This document shows positions 49,749 to 60,641 of a stretch of DNA of 64,000 nt, piece by piece; positions within the stretch are counted from its first letter, which is position 1, and every line of letters starts with the position of its first letter. Both the position numbers and the translations under genes were made by a program. The stretch comes from Mesorhizobium shangrilense. Its GTDB lineage: Bacteria > Pseudomonadota > Alphaproteobacteria > Rhizobiales > Rhizobiaceae. Location of the stretch: positions 4,898,001 through 4,962,000 of the forward strand of contig NZ_JBEWSZ010000001.1 of the NCBI RefSeq assembly GCF_040537815.1, written 5' to 3'. The notes under the pieces were generated by a model. It did not search any database. It saw nothing but the letters and a program-made list of their open reading frames with translations, and was not told where the DNA came from.

Positions 49749-50549
49749 ATGATGAAGAACGGCCCCCGAATCATCACCGTAGCCAACCAGAAGGGCGGTG
49801 TCGGCAAGACGACCACCGCTATCAATCTGGCTACCGCGCTGGCGGCAATCGGCGAAAAGGTGCTGATCGTCGACCTCGATCCGCAAGGCAATGCCAGCAC
49901 CGGCCTTGGCATCGACCGCAAGGACCGCACCGTCTCGTCCTATGACGTGCTCACAGGCGAGCTGGAACTCGAGGCAGCTGCGATCCCGACGGCGGTGCCG
50001 GGCCTGTCGATCGTGCCGTCGACGCTCGATCTGCTTGGCATCGAAATGGAAATCGCGTCGGCGCCGGATCGGGTCTTGCGGCTGCGCAATGCGCTGCGTG
50101 CCGCATCGGCTCGTTCGGCCAATTTCGGCTATGTGCTGATCGATTGCCCGCCGTCGCTCAACCTTCTGACGCTCAATTCGATGGCGGCCGCCGATTCGGT
50201 GCTGGTGCCGCTGCAATGCGAGTTCTTCGCGCTCGAAGGCCTCAGCCAGTTGCTTGAGACGGTCGAACAGGTGCGCCGGTCGATCAATCCGGAGCTGACC
50301 ATCCAGGGCATCGTGCTGACCATGTATGACGGCCGCAACAATCTTGCCAACCAGGTTGTGCAGGATGTGCGGGCGCATATGGGCGACAAGGTTTACGAAA
50401 CCATAATCCCGCGCAATGTGCGTGTGTCCGAGGCCCCATCCTATGGCAAGCCGGCGATTCTCTACGATCTGAAATGTTCCGGCAGCCAGGCCTATCTTCA
50501 ACTGGCCTCCGAGGTGATACGCCGGGAGCGCAAGCTGCGCGCCGCTTGA
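49749..50549 (+). CDS. parA: Chromosome-partitioning ATPase ParA
   Basis: A 266-aa ParA/Soj ATPase. The deviant Walker A is NQKGGVGKTTTAINLA near the N-terminus, Walker B-like is VLIDCPPSLNLLTLN, and GIVLTMYDGRNNLANQVV is typical. The start at 49749 gives the family N-terminus; an ATG at 49728 would add seven residues and neither has a strong ribosome-binding site. It acts with ParB to segregate origins. Confidence 0.95.
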   Translation: MMKNGPRIITVANQKGGVGKTTTAINLATALAAIGEKVLIVDLDPQGNASTGLGIDRKDRTVSSYDVLTGELELEAAAIPTAVPGLSIVPSTLDLLGIEMEIASAPDRVLRLRNALRAASARSANFGYVLIDCPPSLNLLTLNSMAAADSVLVPLQCEFFALEGLSQLLETVEQVRRSINPELTIQGIVLTMYDGRNNLANQVVQDVRAHMGDKVYETIIPRNVRVSEAPSYGKPAILYDLKCSGSQAYLQLASEVIRRERKLRAA

Positions 50550-50552
50550 TCC

Positions 50553-50589
50553 CATCTTCCGAGGCGGGTAACCGCCCTCGGGAAGATGG
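50553..50589. other. Strong hairpin between parA and parB
   Basis: CCATCTTCCGAGGCGGG is answered by CCGCCCTCGGGAAGATGG, forming a long stem with a small loop directly after the parA stop. No U-run follows, so read-through to parB is likely; a role in mRNA processing or ParA:ParB ratio is possible. Confidence 0.6.
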
Positions 50590-50641
50590 TAAACATCAAG
50601 AACAAGAAGCCGATTCGATACCGAAACGATCTGGAATGACG

Positions 50642-51523
50642 ATGAGCGAAGACCTTTCGAGAAAGAGACTGGGACGGGGACTTGCGGCGCTGATCGGCGA
50701 GATCGACCGGCCAGCCACGCCGGAGAAGCAGCATATGTCGGCCGACGGCAAGGTGCCGATCGAGTTCCTGACGCCGAACCCGAAAAACCCGCGGCGGCAT
50801 TTTGGTGACGCCGAGCTGACCGACCTCGCCCAGTCGATCCGCGAGCACGGCGTGGTGCAGCCGGTCGTCGCTCGGCCATCGGCCACGCAGGCGGGCCGCT
50901 ACGAGATCATCGCCGGCGAGCGGCGCTGGCGCGCGGCGCAGCGCGCCGGCCTGACCGAGATTCCGGTCATCATTCGCGAAGTGAACGACCGCACGGCGCT
51001 CGAACTGGCCATCATTGAAAACGTACAGCGTACGGACCTCAATGCTGTTGAAGAGGCGCTGGGTTATCAGCAGCTCATAGACGACCACGGTTACACCCAG
51101 GCCGATCTCGGCCAGGTCATCGGCAAGAGCCGCAGCCATGTCGCCAACACGCTGAGGCTTTTGAAGCTGCCGGACGTGATCCGCGACATGCTGGTCGACG
51201 GCGCCTTGTCGGCGGGACATGCCCGCACGCTGGTGACGGCCGAGGATCCAGCGGGGCTCGCCAAGCGTATCGTCGAAGAGGGCCTGTCGGTGCGTCAGGC
51301 CGAAGCGCTCGCGCAGCTGCCGGCTGGCGCTTCGACCGCGCCAAAGCCGAAAGAGCCGGTGCAGAAGGATGCCAACACGCTGGCTCTGGAAAAGCTGATG
51401 TCCGACACAATCGGCATGATGGTTGCCATCGACCACAAGGAACGCGGAGGCGTGCTTCGCGTGTCTTACCGGACATTGGAGCAACTTGATGAGCTCTGCC
51501 GACGTTTGAAGCAGGAACGCTAG
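50642..51523 (+). CDS. parB: Chromosome-partitioning protein ParB
   Basis: A 293-aa CTP-dependent parS-binding clamp. The CTP-binding motif GERRWRAAQRAG and ENVQRTDLNAVEEALGYQQL are followed by the HTH TQADLGQVIGKSRSHVANTLRLLKLP and a C-terminal dimerisation region. The ATG at 50642 is used; a second ATG two codons upstream is also possible. Confidence 0.96.
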   Translation: MSEDLSRKRLGRGLAALIGEIDRPATPEKQHMSADGKVPIEFLTPNPKNPRRHFGDAELTDLAQSIREHGVVQPVVARPSATQAGRYEIIAGERRWRAAQRAGLTEIPVIIREVNDRTALELAIIENVQRTDLNAVEEALGYQQLIDDHGYTQADLGQVIGKSRSHVANTLRLLKLPDVIRDMLVDGALSAGHARTLVTAEDPAGLAKRIVEEGLSVRQAEALAQLPAGASTAPKPKEPVQKDANTLALEKLMSDTIGMMVAIDHKERGGVLRVSYRTLEQLDELCRRLKQER

Positions 51524-51535
51524 GTAGCACGGCCC

Positions 51536-51683
51536 TCCCTTCTCCCCCTGTGGGAGAAGGTGTCGCCGAAGGCGACGGATGAGGGGTGCTCCAGAGCACA
51601 CCGACGCCTCATTTCTTCCAACACCCCTCATCCGTCTCGGCGCTGTGTGCCGATCCACCTTCTCCCACAAGGGGAGAACGGAG
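51536..51683. repeat. Intergenic palindromic repeat, family R2, copy 2
   Basis: Ends CCTTCTCCCCCTGTGGGAGAAGG and CACCTTCTCCCACAAGGGGA with inner TGTCGCCGAAGGCGACGGATG and CATCCGTCTCGGCGCTGTGTGC. It lies between the convergent parB and holA genes. Confidence 0.75.
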
Positions 51684-51719
51684 GGAGCGGCCCAGCCGGC
51701 TTCTTTGGTCGACTGACGT

Positions 51720-52763
51720 TTACCTTTGCGCCAGCCGGCTGCTCTCAATGGCAATGCCGAGCAGCGCCTGGCGCGCCAGCGCGACTGCAAGATCGGGGCG
51801 CCGGCGGGTCTGCAGAACAGCTGTCTGCAAACGGGCCAGGGCTCGGCCGAGCGCATCGCTGTTCCAGCGCTCAAGCGCCTTCTCCACGAGTTTCCGTCGC
51901 GCGAAGAACACGGGCGGGCGGGCCGCGGCGACGACCGACCCGGCGTTGCGTCCGCTTGAATCCATCTGGCCGCGCATGGCCTGGATCGACTGCAATTGCC
52001 GCATCGCCGAGGAAAGCACCAGGAAGGGATGGCCGCCGGACAGGCAATGGCGGGTGAAGGCGCTGTCGAAGTCGCCGATCTTGCCTTCCAGCAAGGCGTC
52101 GACGGCATCGTCGAAAGAAGCGCCGGACACGTCGCCCGACGTCGCCTTGACGTCGTCGATGCCGATTTCCTTCTGGCCGTGCGCGTAGAGCACGAGCTTC
52201 TCGATCTCGCCGCGCGAGGCCAGCCGGTCGCCACCCAGATTGCGTCGCAGCGCCTGGCGCGCTTCGAGCGTCATCGACATGCCGGCCTTCTGCAGCTCGC
52301 CGTCGATCACGGTATCGATATCCCTGGCCTCGTCGGCATAGCAAGGCAAGGCCATGGCATTATCGGCCGCCTCGACAATGGCGCGCAAACCGACGCCCTT
52401 CTTGAGATCACCGGCCTCGATCAGGATGATGGCGTCGCGAGGAGGTTCGGCGGTCAGCGCCTTCACGTCCTCGGCAAGCGCCTTCTGGCCGCTGGCATTG
52501 CGCACCCAGAGCAGGCGCCGGTCCGAAAACATCGGCACGGTCCGGGCCTCATCGAGCAGGCGGCCCTGGTCCTGGTCGACCTCCGACCCTTCCAGCCTGA
52601 CCACGGAGAAAGGATCATCCAGCGGCAGGCCGGTCTTGGCGGCGAAAGCCTTGGCGCGCTCGGCGACCAGCCCGCGATCGGGGCCATAGAGCAGGACAAT
52701 CGAAATGCGCGAGTCCGGGCGCGCCAGCCATGAATCGACCTCGAATGCTTTCTTCTGTGCCAT
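51720..52763 (-). CDS. holA: DNA polymerase III delta subunit
   Basis: A 347-aa clamp-loader subunit. FEVDSWLARPDSRISIVLLYGPDRGLVAERA and the pattern ARQALRRNLGGDRLASRGEIEKLVLY match HolA of Rhizobiales (quoted motifs are partial landmarks). It is convergent with parB; the next gene on its 5' side is divergent. Confidence 0.93.
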   Translation of the reverse strand: MAQKKAFEVDSWLARPDSRISIVLLYGPDRGLVAERAKAFAAKTGLPLDDPFSVVRLEGSEVDQDQGRLLDEARTVPMFSDRRLLWVRNASGQKALAEDVKALTAEPPRDAIILIEAGDLKKGVGLRAIVEAADNAMALPCYADEARDIDTVIDGELQKAGMSMTLEARQALRRNLGGDRLASRGEIEKLVLYAHGQKEIGIDDVKATSGDVSGASFDDAVDALLEGKIGDFDSAFTRHCLSGGHPFLVLSSAMRQLQSIQAMRGQMDSSGRNAGSVVAAARPPVFFARRKLVEKALERWNSDALGRALARLQTAVLQTRRRPDLAVALARQALLGIAIESSRLAQR

Positions 52764-52772
52764 TCCGGCTGA

Positions 52773-54251
<1,479 letters not shown>

Positions 54252-54254
54252 ACC

Positions 54255-55268
54255 ATGCCGAGACGAACCATGATCGAGGCGATCCGCGACGCCATGGATG
54301 TGTCGATGGGGCGCGACAGCCAAGTCGTCGTGTTCGGCGAGGATGTCGGCTTCTTCGGCGGCGTTTTTCGTTGCACGCAAGGTTTGCAGGCGAAGTACGG
54401 CAAGAGCCGCTGTTTCGATGCGCCGATCAACGAATCCGGCATTGTCGGCACGGCCATCGGCATGGCCGCCTATGGGCTGAAACCGTGCGTGGAAATTCAA
54501 TTTGCCGACTACATGTATCCTGCCTACGACCAGCTGACCCAGGAAGCGGCACGGTTGCGCTACCGCTCGAACGGCGATTTCACCTGCCCGATCGTGGTGC
54601 GGATGCCGACCGGCGGCGGCATTTTTGGCGGGCAGACGCACAGCCAGAGTCCGGAAGCGCTGTTCACCCATGTGTCCGGCCTGAAGACCGTTGTGCCGTC
54701 CAACCCGCATGACGCCAAGGGCCTGCTGATCGCAGCGATCGAAGACCCGGATCCGGTGATCTTCCTCGAGCCGAAGCGGCTCTACAACGGTCCTTTCGAC
54801 GGCCATCACGACCGGCCGGTGACGCCATGGTCGAAGCATGAACTCGGCGAGGTCGCCGACGGACACTACACCGTGCCGCTCGGCAAGGCCGCGATCCGAC
54901 GGGCCGGCTCGGCCGTCACCGTGCTGGCCTACGGCACCATGGTCTATGTCGCGCAGGCAGCGGTCGAGGAGACCGGCATTGATGCCGAGATCATCGATCT
55001 CAGGACATTGCTGCCGCTCGACCTCGACACGATAGTGACGTCGGTCAAGAAAACCGGGCGCTGCGTGATCGTGCATGAAGCGACGCTGACGTCTGGGTTC
55101 GGCGCGGAACTGTCGGCGCTGGTGCAGGAAAACTGTTTTTATCATCTGGAGGCGCCGGTGGCGCGCGTCGCTGGCTGGGACACGCCCTATCCGCATGCGC
55201 AGGAGTGGGATTATTTCCCAGGCCCCGCCCGGGTGGGCCGCGCTCTCATCGAAACATTGGAAGCCTAG
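54255..55268 (+). CDS. bkdA2: Branched-chain 2-oxoacid dehydrogenase E1 beta subunit
   Basis: A 337-aa partner of E1 alpha. VVFGEDVGFFGGVFRCT, CFDAPINESGIVGTAIGMA and EIQFADYMYPAYDQL are conserved. It begins 3 bp after the alpha gene, with GGGAG upstream of its ATG. Confidence 0.95.
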   Translation: MPRRTMIEAIRDAMDVSMGRDSQVVVFGEDVGFFGGVFRCTQGLQAKYGKSRCFDAPINESGIVGTAIGMAAYGLKPCVEIQFADYMYPAYDQLTQEAARLRYRSNGDFTCPIVVRMPTGGGIFGGQTHSQSPEALFTHVSGLKTVVPSNPHDAKGLLIAAIEDPDPVIFLEPKRLYNGPFDGHHDRPVTPWSKHELGEVADGHYTVPLGKAAIRRAGSAVTVLAYGTMVYVAQAAVEETGIDAEIIDLRTLLPLDLDTIVTSVKKTGRCVIVHEATLTSGFGAELSALVQENCFYHLEAPVARVAGWDTPYPHAQEWDYFPGPARVGRALIETLEA

Positions 55269-55285
55269 AGTGGGGGAGGCCTGAC

Positions 55286-56614
55286 ATGGGCGAACACATC
55301 ATCAAGCTGCCCGATGTCGGCGAGGGCGTCGCCGAGGCCGAGCTCGTCGAATGGCACGTCAAGGTCGGAGACATTGTCCGGGAGGACACCATGCTTGCCG
55401 CTGTGATGACCGACAAGGCGACAGTCGAAATCCCTTCTCCAGTCGATGGCGAAATCCTGTGGTTGGGCGCCGAGATCGGCGATACGGTGGCGATCGGTTC
55501 GCCGATCGTGCGGTTGAAGGTGGCGGGCGAGGGGAATGTGAGGCCGCAGGGCGGCGGTGATGTGGAAGCCGTGGCCGCCGAGCCGCCGGCGAAACTCCCG
55601 ACACCGAAGCCCGAGACTGCCGCACCACCGGTGAAAACCTCGCCAAAGGCCGCCGCGGTGGACGTGAAACCTGTTCCGGCTTCGAAAAGCCCGCAGCAAC
55701 CATCGATCTCCAGTACCCCGCGGCCGGAAGGCGAGAAACCCCTGGCATCGCCGGCTGTTCGTCTGCGAGCGAAGGAAGCCGGCGTCGATCTCAGGCAGGT
55801 TGCGGGAACCGGGCCAGCCGGCCGCATAGGCCATGAGGACATCGAGACTTTCCTGGCGCGCGGTCCACAGGTTGCGAAGACATCCGGCCTCGCCCGCAAC
55901 GACGCGATAGAGGACATCAAGGTGGTCGGGCTCCGGCGCAAGATCGCCGAGAAGATGACGCTGTCCAAGTCGCGCATCCCGCACATCACCTATGTCGAGG
56001 AGATCGATGTCACGGCGCTTGAGGATCTGCGCGCCGCTCTCAACAAGGAAAAGCGCGCTGCCAGGGGTGGCGCGGAGAGGCCGAAGCTGACGCTGCTGCC
56101 GTTCCTGATGCGGGCGATGGTCAAGGCGATCGCCGACCAGCCGAACCTCAATTCACTGTTCGATGACGATGCCGGCATCATCCACCAGCATGGCGGCATC
56201 CATATCGGCATTGCCGCGCAGACGCCGTCGGGGCTGGTGGTGCCCGTCGTCAAGCATGCCGAAGCCCGCGATATCTGGGACTGTGGCGCCGAGGTCGTCA
56301 GGCTGGCCGAGGCTGCCAAGTCGGGTACGGCAACGCGCGACGAGCTGTCGGGCTCGACCATCACCATCACGTCGCTCGGCGCCATGGGTGGTGTCGTGAC
56401 GACACCGGTGATCAATCATCCGGAAGTGGCGATCATCGGCGTCAACAAGATGATGGTGCGGCCGGTGTGGGATGGCACCCAGTTCATCCCGCGCAAGATG
56501 ATGAACCTGTCGTCGAGCTTCGACCATCGCGTCATCGACGGCTGGGATGCGGCGGTGTTCATCCAGCGCATCAAGACGCTGCTGGAAACGCCGGCGCTGA
56601 TCTTTGTGGACTAA
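55286..56614 (+). CDS. bkdB: Branched-chain 2-oxoacid dehydrogenase E2 (dihydrolipoyl acyltransferase)
   Basis: A 442-aa core subunit. The lipoyl domain has the lipoylated Lys in VMTDKATVEIPSP (near residue 43). A Pro/Ala-rich linker follows, then a peripheral-subunit-binding domain (SPAVRLRAKEAGVDLRQVAG) and a catalytic domain with FDHRVIDGWDAA. One lipoyl domain only. GGGAGG precedes the ATG at 55286. Confidence 0.95.
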   Translation: MGEHIIKLPDVGEGVAEAELVEWHVKVGDIVREDTMLAAVMTDKATVEIPSPVDGEILWLGAEIGDTVAIGSPIVRLKVAGEGNVRPQGGGDVEAVAAEPPAKLPTPKPETAAPPVKTSPKAAAVDVKPVPASKSPQQPSISSTPRPEGEKPLASPAVRLRAKEAGVDLRQVAGTGPAGRIGHEDIETFLARGPQVAKTSGLARNDAIEDIKVVGLRRKIAEKMTLSKSRIPHITYVEEIDVTALEDLRAALNKEKRAARGGAERPKLTLLPFLMRAMVKAIADQPNLNSLFDDDAGIIHQHGGIHIGIAAQTPSGLVVPVVKHAEARDIWDCGAEVVRLAEAAKSGTATRDELSGSTITITSLGAMGGVVTTPVINHPEVAIIGVNKMMVRPVWDGTQFIPRKMMNLSSSFDHRVIDGWDAAVFIQRIKTLLETPALIFVD

Positions 56615-56667
56615 GGGGAATGTAATGGCTTCGCAGCATATTTCTCAGTCGCTTCGCTTTGAGCGCC

Positions 56668-56855
56668 GCCCCGCCCCTCATTGCCCTGCCGGGCATTTCT
56701 CCCCGTATAGTGACGGGGAGAAAGACGCTGTCATCTGCGGCTTTGCCAATCTCCAACCTGTCAAGGACGGCGCCAGCGTTGCGGCCATCTCCCTTCTCCC
56801 CGTTACTACACGGGGAGAAGGTGCCGGCAGGCGGATGAGGGGCAGCGCGAAGTTG
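56668..56855. repeat. MITE-like palindromic repeat, family R3, copy 3
   Basis: Ends GCCCCTCATTGCCCTGCCGG and GGTGCCGGCAGGCGGATGAG with inner hairpins TTCTCCCCGTATAGTGACGG and CCGTTACTACACGGGGAGAA. It lies inside the bkd operon, separating E2 from E3 by 288 bp without an ORF. Confidence 0.8.
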
Positions 56856-56902
56856 CATGGGAGGGCGTCACCGGCAACTCTCGTCAGGAGGACGCTCTCA
56901 TT

Positions 56903-58312
<1,410 letters not shown>

Positions 58313-58357
58313 GGCGGTGACGATGTCTTGGTAGGTGCCGCCCTCGGAGTGCGTGAT

Positions 58358-58506
58358 CTCCCCCCTTGAGGGGGAGATGGCCGGCAGGCCAGAGGGGGTC
58401 GCCGCGCGTGAAGCGCCAACTTCCATGTGTGGAAGGAGGTCGCATCTAGTCGAACCGACCCCCTCTGTCGCCTGCGGCGACATCTCCCCCTCAAGGGGGG
58501 AGATTA
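58358..58506. repeat. Intergenic palindromic repeat, family R1, copy 3
   Basis: Ends ATCTCCCCCCTTGAGGGGGAGAT and CTCCCCCTCAAGGGGGGAGA with AGAGGGGGTCGC and GACCCCCTCTGTCGCC inside. It lies between the convergent lpdA and saccharopine-dehydrogenase-like genes. Confidence 0.8.
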
Positions 58507-58511
58507 GGCGC

Positions 58512-59615
58512 TCAGCTCGCCAGCCGGGTCACCATCTCGTGCTGCGCGTAGGCGCGGCCAAAGCGGTTGGCGAGGAAGGCGTCGAGCGCGATGTCTTCCT
58601 GCCTGACGAAGCCGGTTGCCGGCAGGCTGCCGCCGGCCAGCATGTCGAGAACGGCGCAGATGCCGGATGCCGTGGTGATCTGGATGGCGCTGCGCACGGT
58701 CTGGCCGACGCGCCTCGAATAGATCTTGTTGGCGTAGGTTTCCTGCAGCAGGCGGCCGTTCTTGCGGCCCGAGACGGTAACGAAGACGATGACCACGTCC
58801 TGCAGCGTTGCCGGCAGGGCGCTCTCGAAAATGTCCTTCAGCACGTCGCGTCGGTGGCGCAGGCCGAGATCGTTGAGCAGCGCCTTCATGATCGCGGCGT
58901 GGCCGGGATAGCGGATCGTGCGGTAGTTGAGCGTGCGGACCTTGCCCTTCAGCGTCTCGGCCAGCGTGCCCAGCCCGCCGGAGGTGTTGAAGGCCTCGTA
59001 GGTGACGCCGTCGAGCGAAAATTCCTCGCGCTCTTCCAGCGGCGGGACCTCGACCAGTTCGCCTTCGACGATGGCCTCGCAGGGTTCGCAATATTCGTTG
59101 ATGACGCCGTCGGTGCTCCAGGTCAAATTGTAGTTCAAGGCATTCGACGGGTATTGCGGCAGGGCGCCGACGCGCATGCGCACGCTTTCCAGCGTGTCGA
59201 AGCGGCTGGCGAGGTCGTTGGCAACGATCGAGATGAAGCCGGGCGCCAGCCCGCATTGCGGAATGAAGGCGCTTTTGCCCGAGCGCGCCAGTTCCTTGAC
59301 CCGGCGGGTCGAGACGACGTCCTCGGTGAGATCGAGATAGTGCACGTCGGCACTTGCCGCCGCCTCGGCGATGCGCGTCGTCAGGTGGAAGGGGGCGGCG
59401 CTGAGCACCGCGAATTTACCGGCGAGCGCTGCTTCGAGAACGCCGGGTGCTTCGATGTCGAGTTCGAGCGTTGCGACAGAGGCCGGCAATTCGGCCGAAC
59501 CAAGCTGGGCGGCCGAGCGATCGACCAGGGTGACATGATAGTCGCCGGTGTCGGCGAGCATCTCGGCGATGGTCGAACCGATCTTGCCGGCGCCTACGAT
59601 AACAATTTTCTTCAT
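58512..59615 (-). CDS. Saccharopine dehydrogenase-family protein (lysine catabolism)
   Basis: A 367-aa NAD(P)-binding oxidoreductase. The N-terminal Rossmann motif is VIVGAGKIGSTIAEML, with VHYLDLTEDV and LAPGFISIVANDL typical of LYS9-like saccharopine dehydrogenases. The start at 59615 is chosen for GAGGAATCG upstream. It is divergent from an Lrp/AsnC gene that probably regulates it; both fit amino-acid catabolism, lysine most likely. Confidence 0.9.
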   Translation of the reverse strand: MKKIVIVGAGKIGSTIAEMLADTGDYHVTLVDRSAAQLGSAELPASVATLELDIEAPGVLEAALAGKFAVLSAAPFHLTTRIAEAAASADVHYLDLTEDVVSTRRVKELARSGKSAFIPQCGLAPGFISIVANDLASRFDTLESVRMRVGALPQYPSNALNYNLTWSTDGVINEYCEPCEAIVEGELVEVPPLEEREEFSLDGVTYEAFNTSGGLGTLAETLKGKVRTLNYRTIRYPGHAAIMKALLNDLGLRHRRDVLKDIFESALPATLQDVVIVFVTVSGRKNGRLLQETYANKIYSRRVGQTVRSAIQITTASGICAVLDMLAGGSLPATGFVRQEDIALDAFLANRFGRAYAQHEMVTRLAS

Positions 59616-59817
59616 GACCGATTCCTCGCCCGAATGTTGATTGATGCTTGTTTTGTGCATGCCGTTGTCCCGAAACCGCTGCGCGCCCTCGGGTCTGGCC
59701 CGTGGGCACGCTTTTGGGCGACATGCTTGAGAATCGCAGCTTGCCTGTCGAAAGGAAGCGTGGAATTGTTCAAATCGAAACTCAACTCCAGGCAATCCGC
59801 CAAAAGGATTCGTCGAA

Positions 59818-60246
59818 ATGCTCAGCGACGCGGAACAGGCCCTGCTTTCCCTGCTGCGTGAGAACGCGCGGGCGTCGACGGCCGAACTGGCGCGGCGTCT
59901 CGGCGTGTCGCGCACAACGGTGCAGAGCCGGATCGAACGGCTGGAGCAGCGTGGCGTCATCAGCGGCTATGGCGTCCGGCTGTCACCGGATTACGAACAG
60001 GGCCTGGTGCGCGCGCATGTGCTGCTTACGGTGACGCCGAAGCTCGCCGACAAGGTGGTCCGCAGCTTGCGATCCCTGGCTGCGGTCAGAACGCTTCATT
60101 CCGTCAGCGGCAATTTCGATATGATCGTCATCGTCGCGGCACCCTCGATCAAGGACCTGGATTCGCTGCTCGACCAGATCGGCGCCATGGAGGGTGTCGA
60201 GCGGACATCGTCGTCGATCATCCTGTCGACGCGCATCGATCGCTGA
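59818..60246 (+). CDS. Lrp/AsnC-family regulator
   Basis: A 142-aa regulator. The HTH is STAELARRLGVSRTTVQSRIERL (residues about 19-41, landmark LARRLGVSRTTVQSRIERL), followed by an RAM domain ending SSSIILSTRIDR. AAAGGA lies 9 nt upstream of the ATG. The 202-bp divergent region with the dehydrogenase gene is its likely operator site. Confidence 0.93.
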   Translation: MLSDAEQALLSLLRENARASTAELARRLGVSRTTVQSRIERLEQRGVISGYGVRLSPDYEQGLVRAHVLLTVTPKLADKVVRSLRSLAAVRTLHSVSGNFDMIVIVAAPSIKDLDSLLDQIGAMEGVERTSSSIILSTRIDR

Positions 60247-60486
60247 TCAATCCTGCTGTCGCAAGAAATGTGCTGGCTGATGCCGGCGGGCATCCAGCGG
60301 TTCGAGAACTGTGCCATCCGCCATAATTTGCGCGACATTGCCTCTTACCAATCGGTAAGAATTCGGCAAATCCCCGGTATGTTTAACATGACATTTTGTT
60401 TGGCAAGGCAACTATTCGGCTCAAGTCGAGACCCCAAGTAGAATCATCAAAAAGCTTCCAGCAATGCTCAGGGTCCGGGTTCACAC

Positions 60487-60636
60487 ATGCCGCGCCGCAG
60501 TCACCCCGTTGTTACCAGCAAATGGGTATGGATCACCACTTCGATGGTGCTTTTTACCGTTGCTTCTCTGCTGATTGCCATATCCCGAAATGGATCCGCG
60601 CCTGACGAGCGTTGGCAGATGCTTTGGGTCTGGTAG
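60487..60636 (+). CDS. Small single-pass membrane protein, 49 aa, before the glycosyltransferases
   Basis: Read by hand: ATG at 60487 to TAG at 60634-60636. The product starts MPRRSHPVVTSKWVWITTSM and has one hydrophobic segment (about residues 14-32), then a charged tail ending WQMLWVW. AGGG and GGG lie upstream. The glycosyltransferase ATG follows 5 bp later, so the arrangement suggests translational coupling. The 240 bp before it (60247-60486) show no gene. Confidence 0.5.
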   Translation: MPRRSHPVVTSKWVWITTSMVLFTVASLLIAISRNGSAPDERWQMLWVW

Positions 60637-60641
60637 CGGCG

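Noticed and set aside
49110..50879. A 589-codon minus-strand frame opposite rsmG, parA and parB
   Set aside because: It spans three conserved plus-strand genes and has no domain of its own.
60396..60605. A 69-codon plus-strand frame before the glycosyltransferases
   Set aside because: It overlaps, in another frame, the better-supported 49-aa membrane peptide and has no recognisable features.
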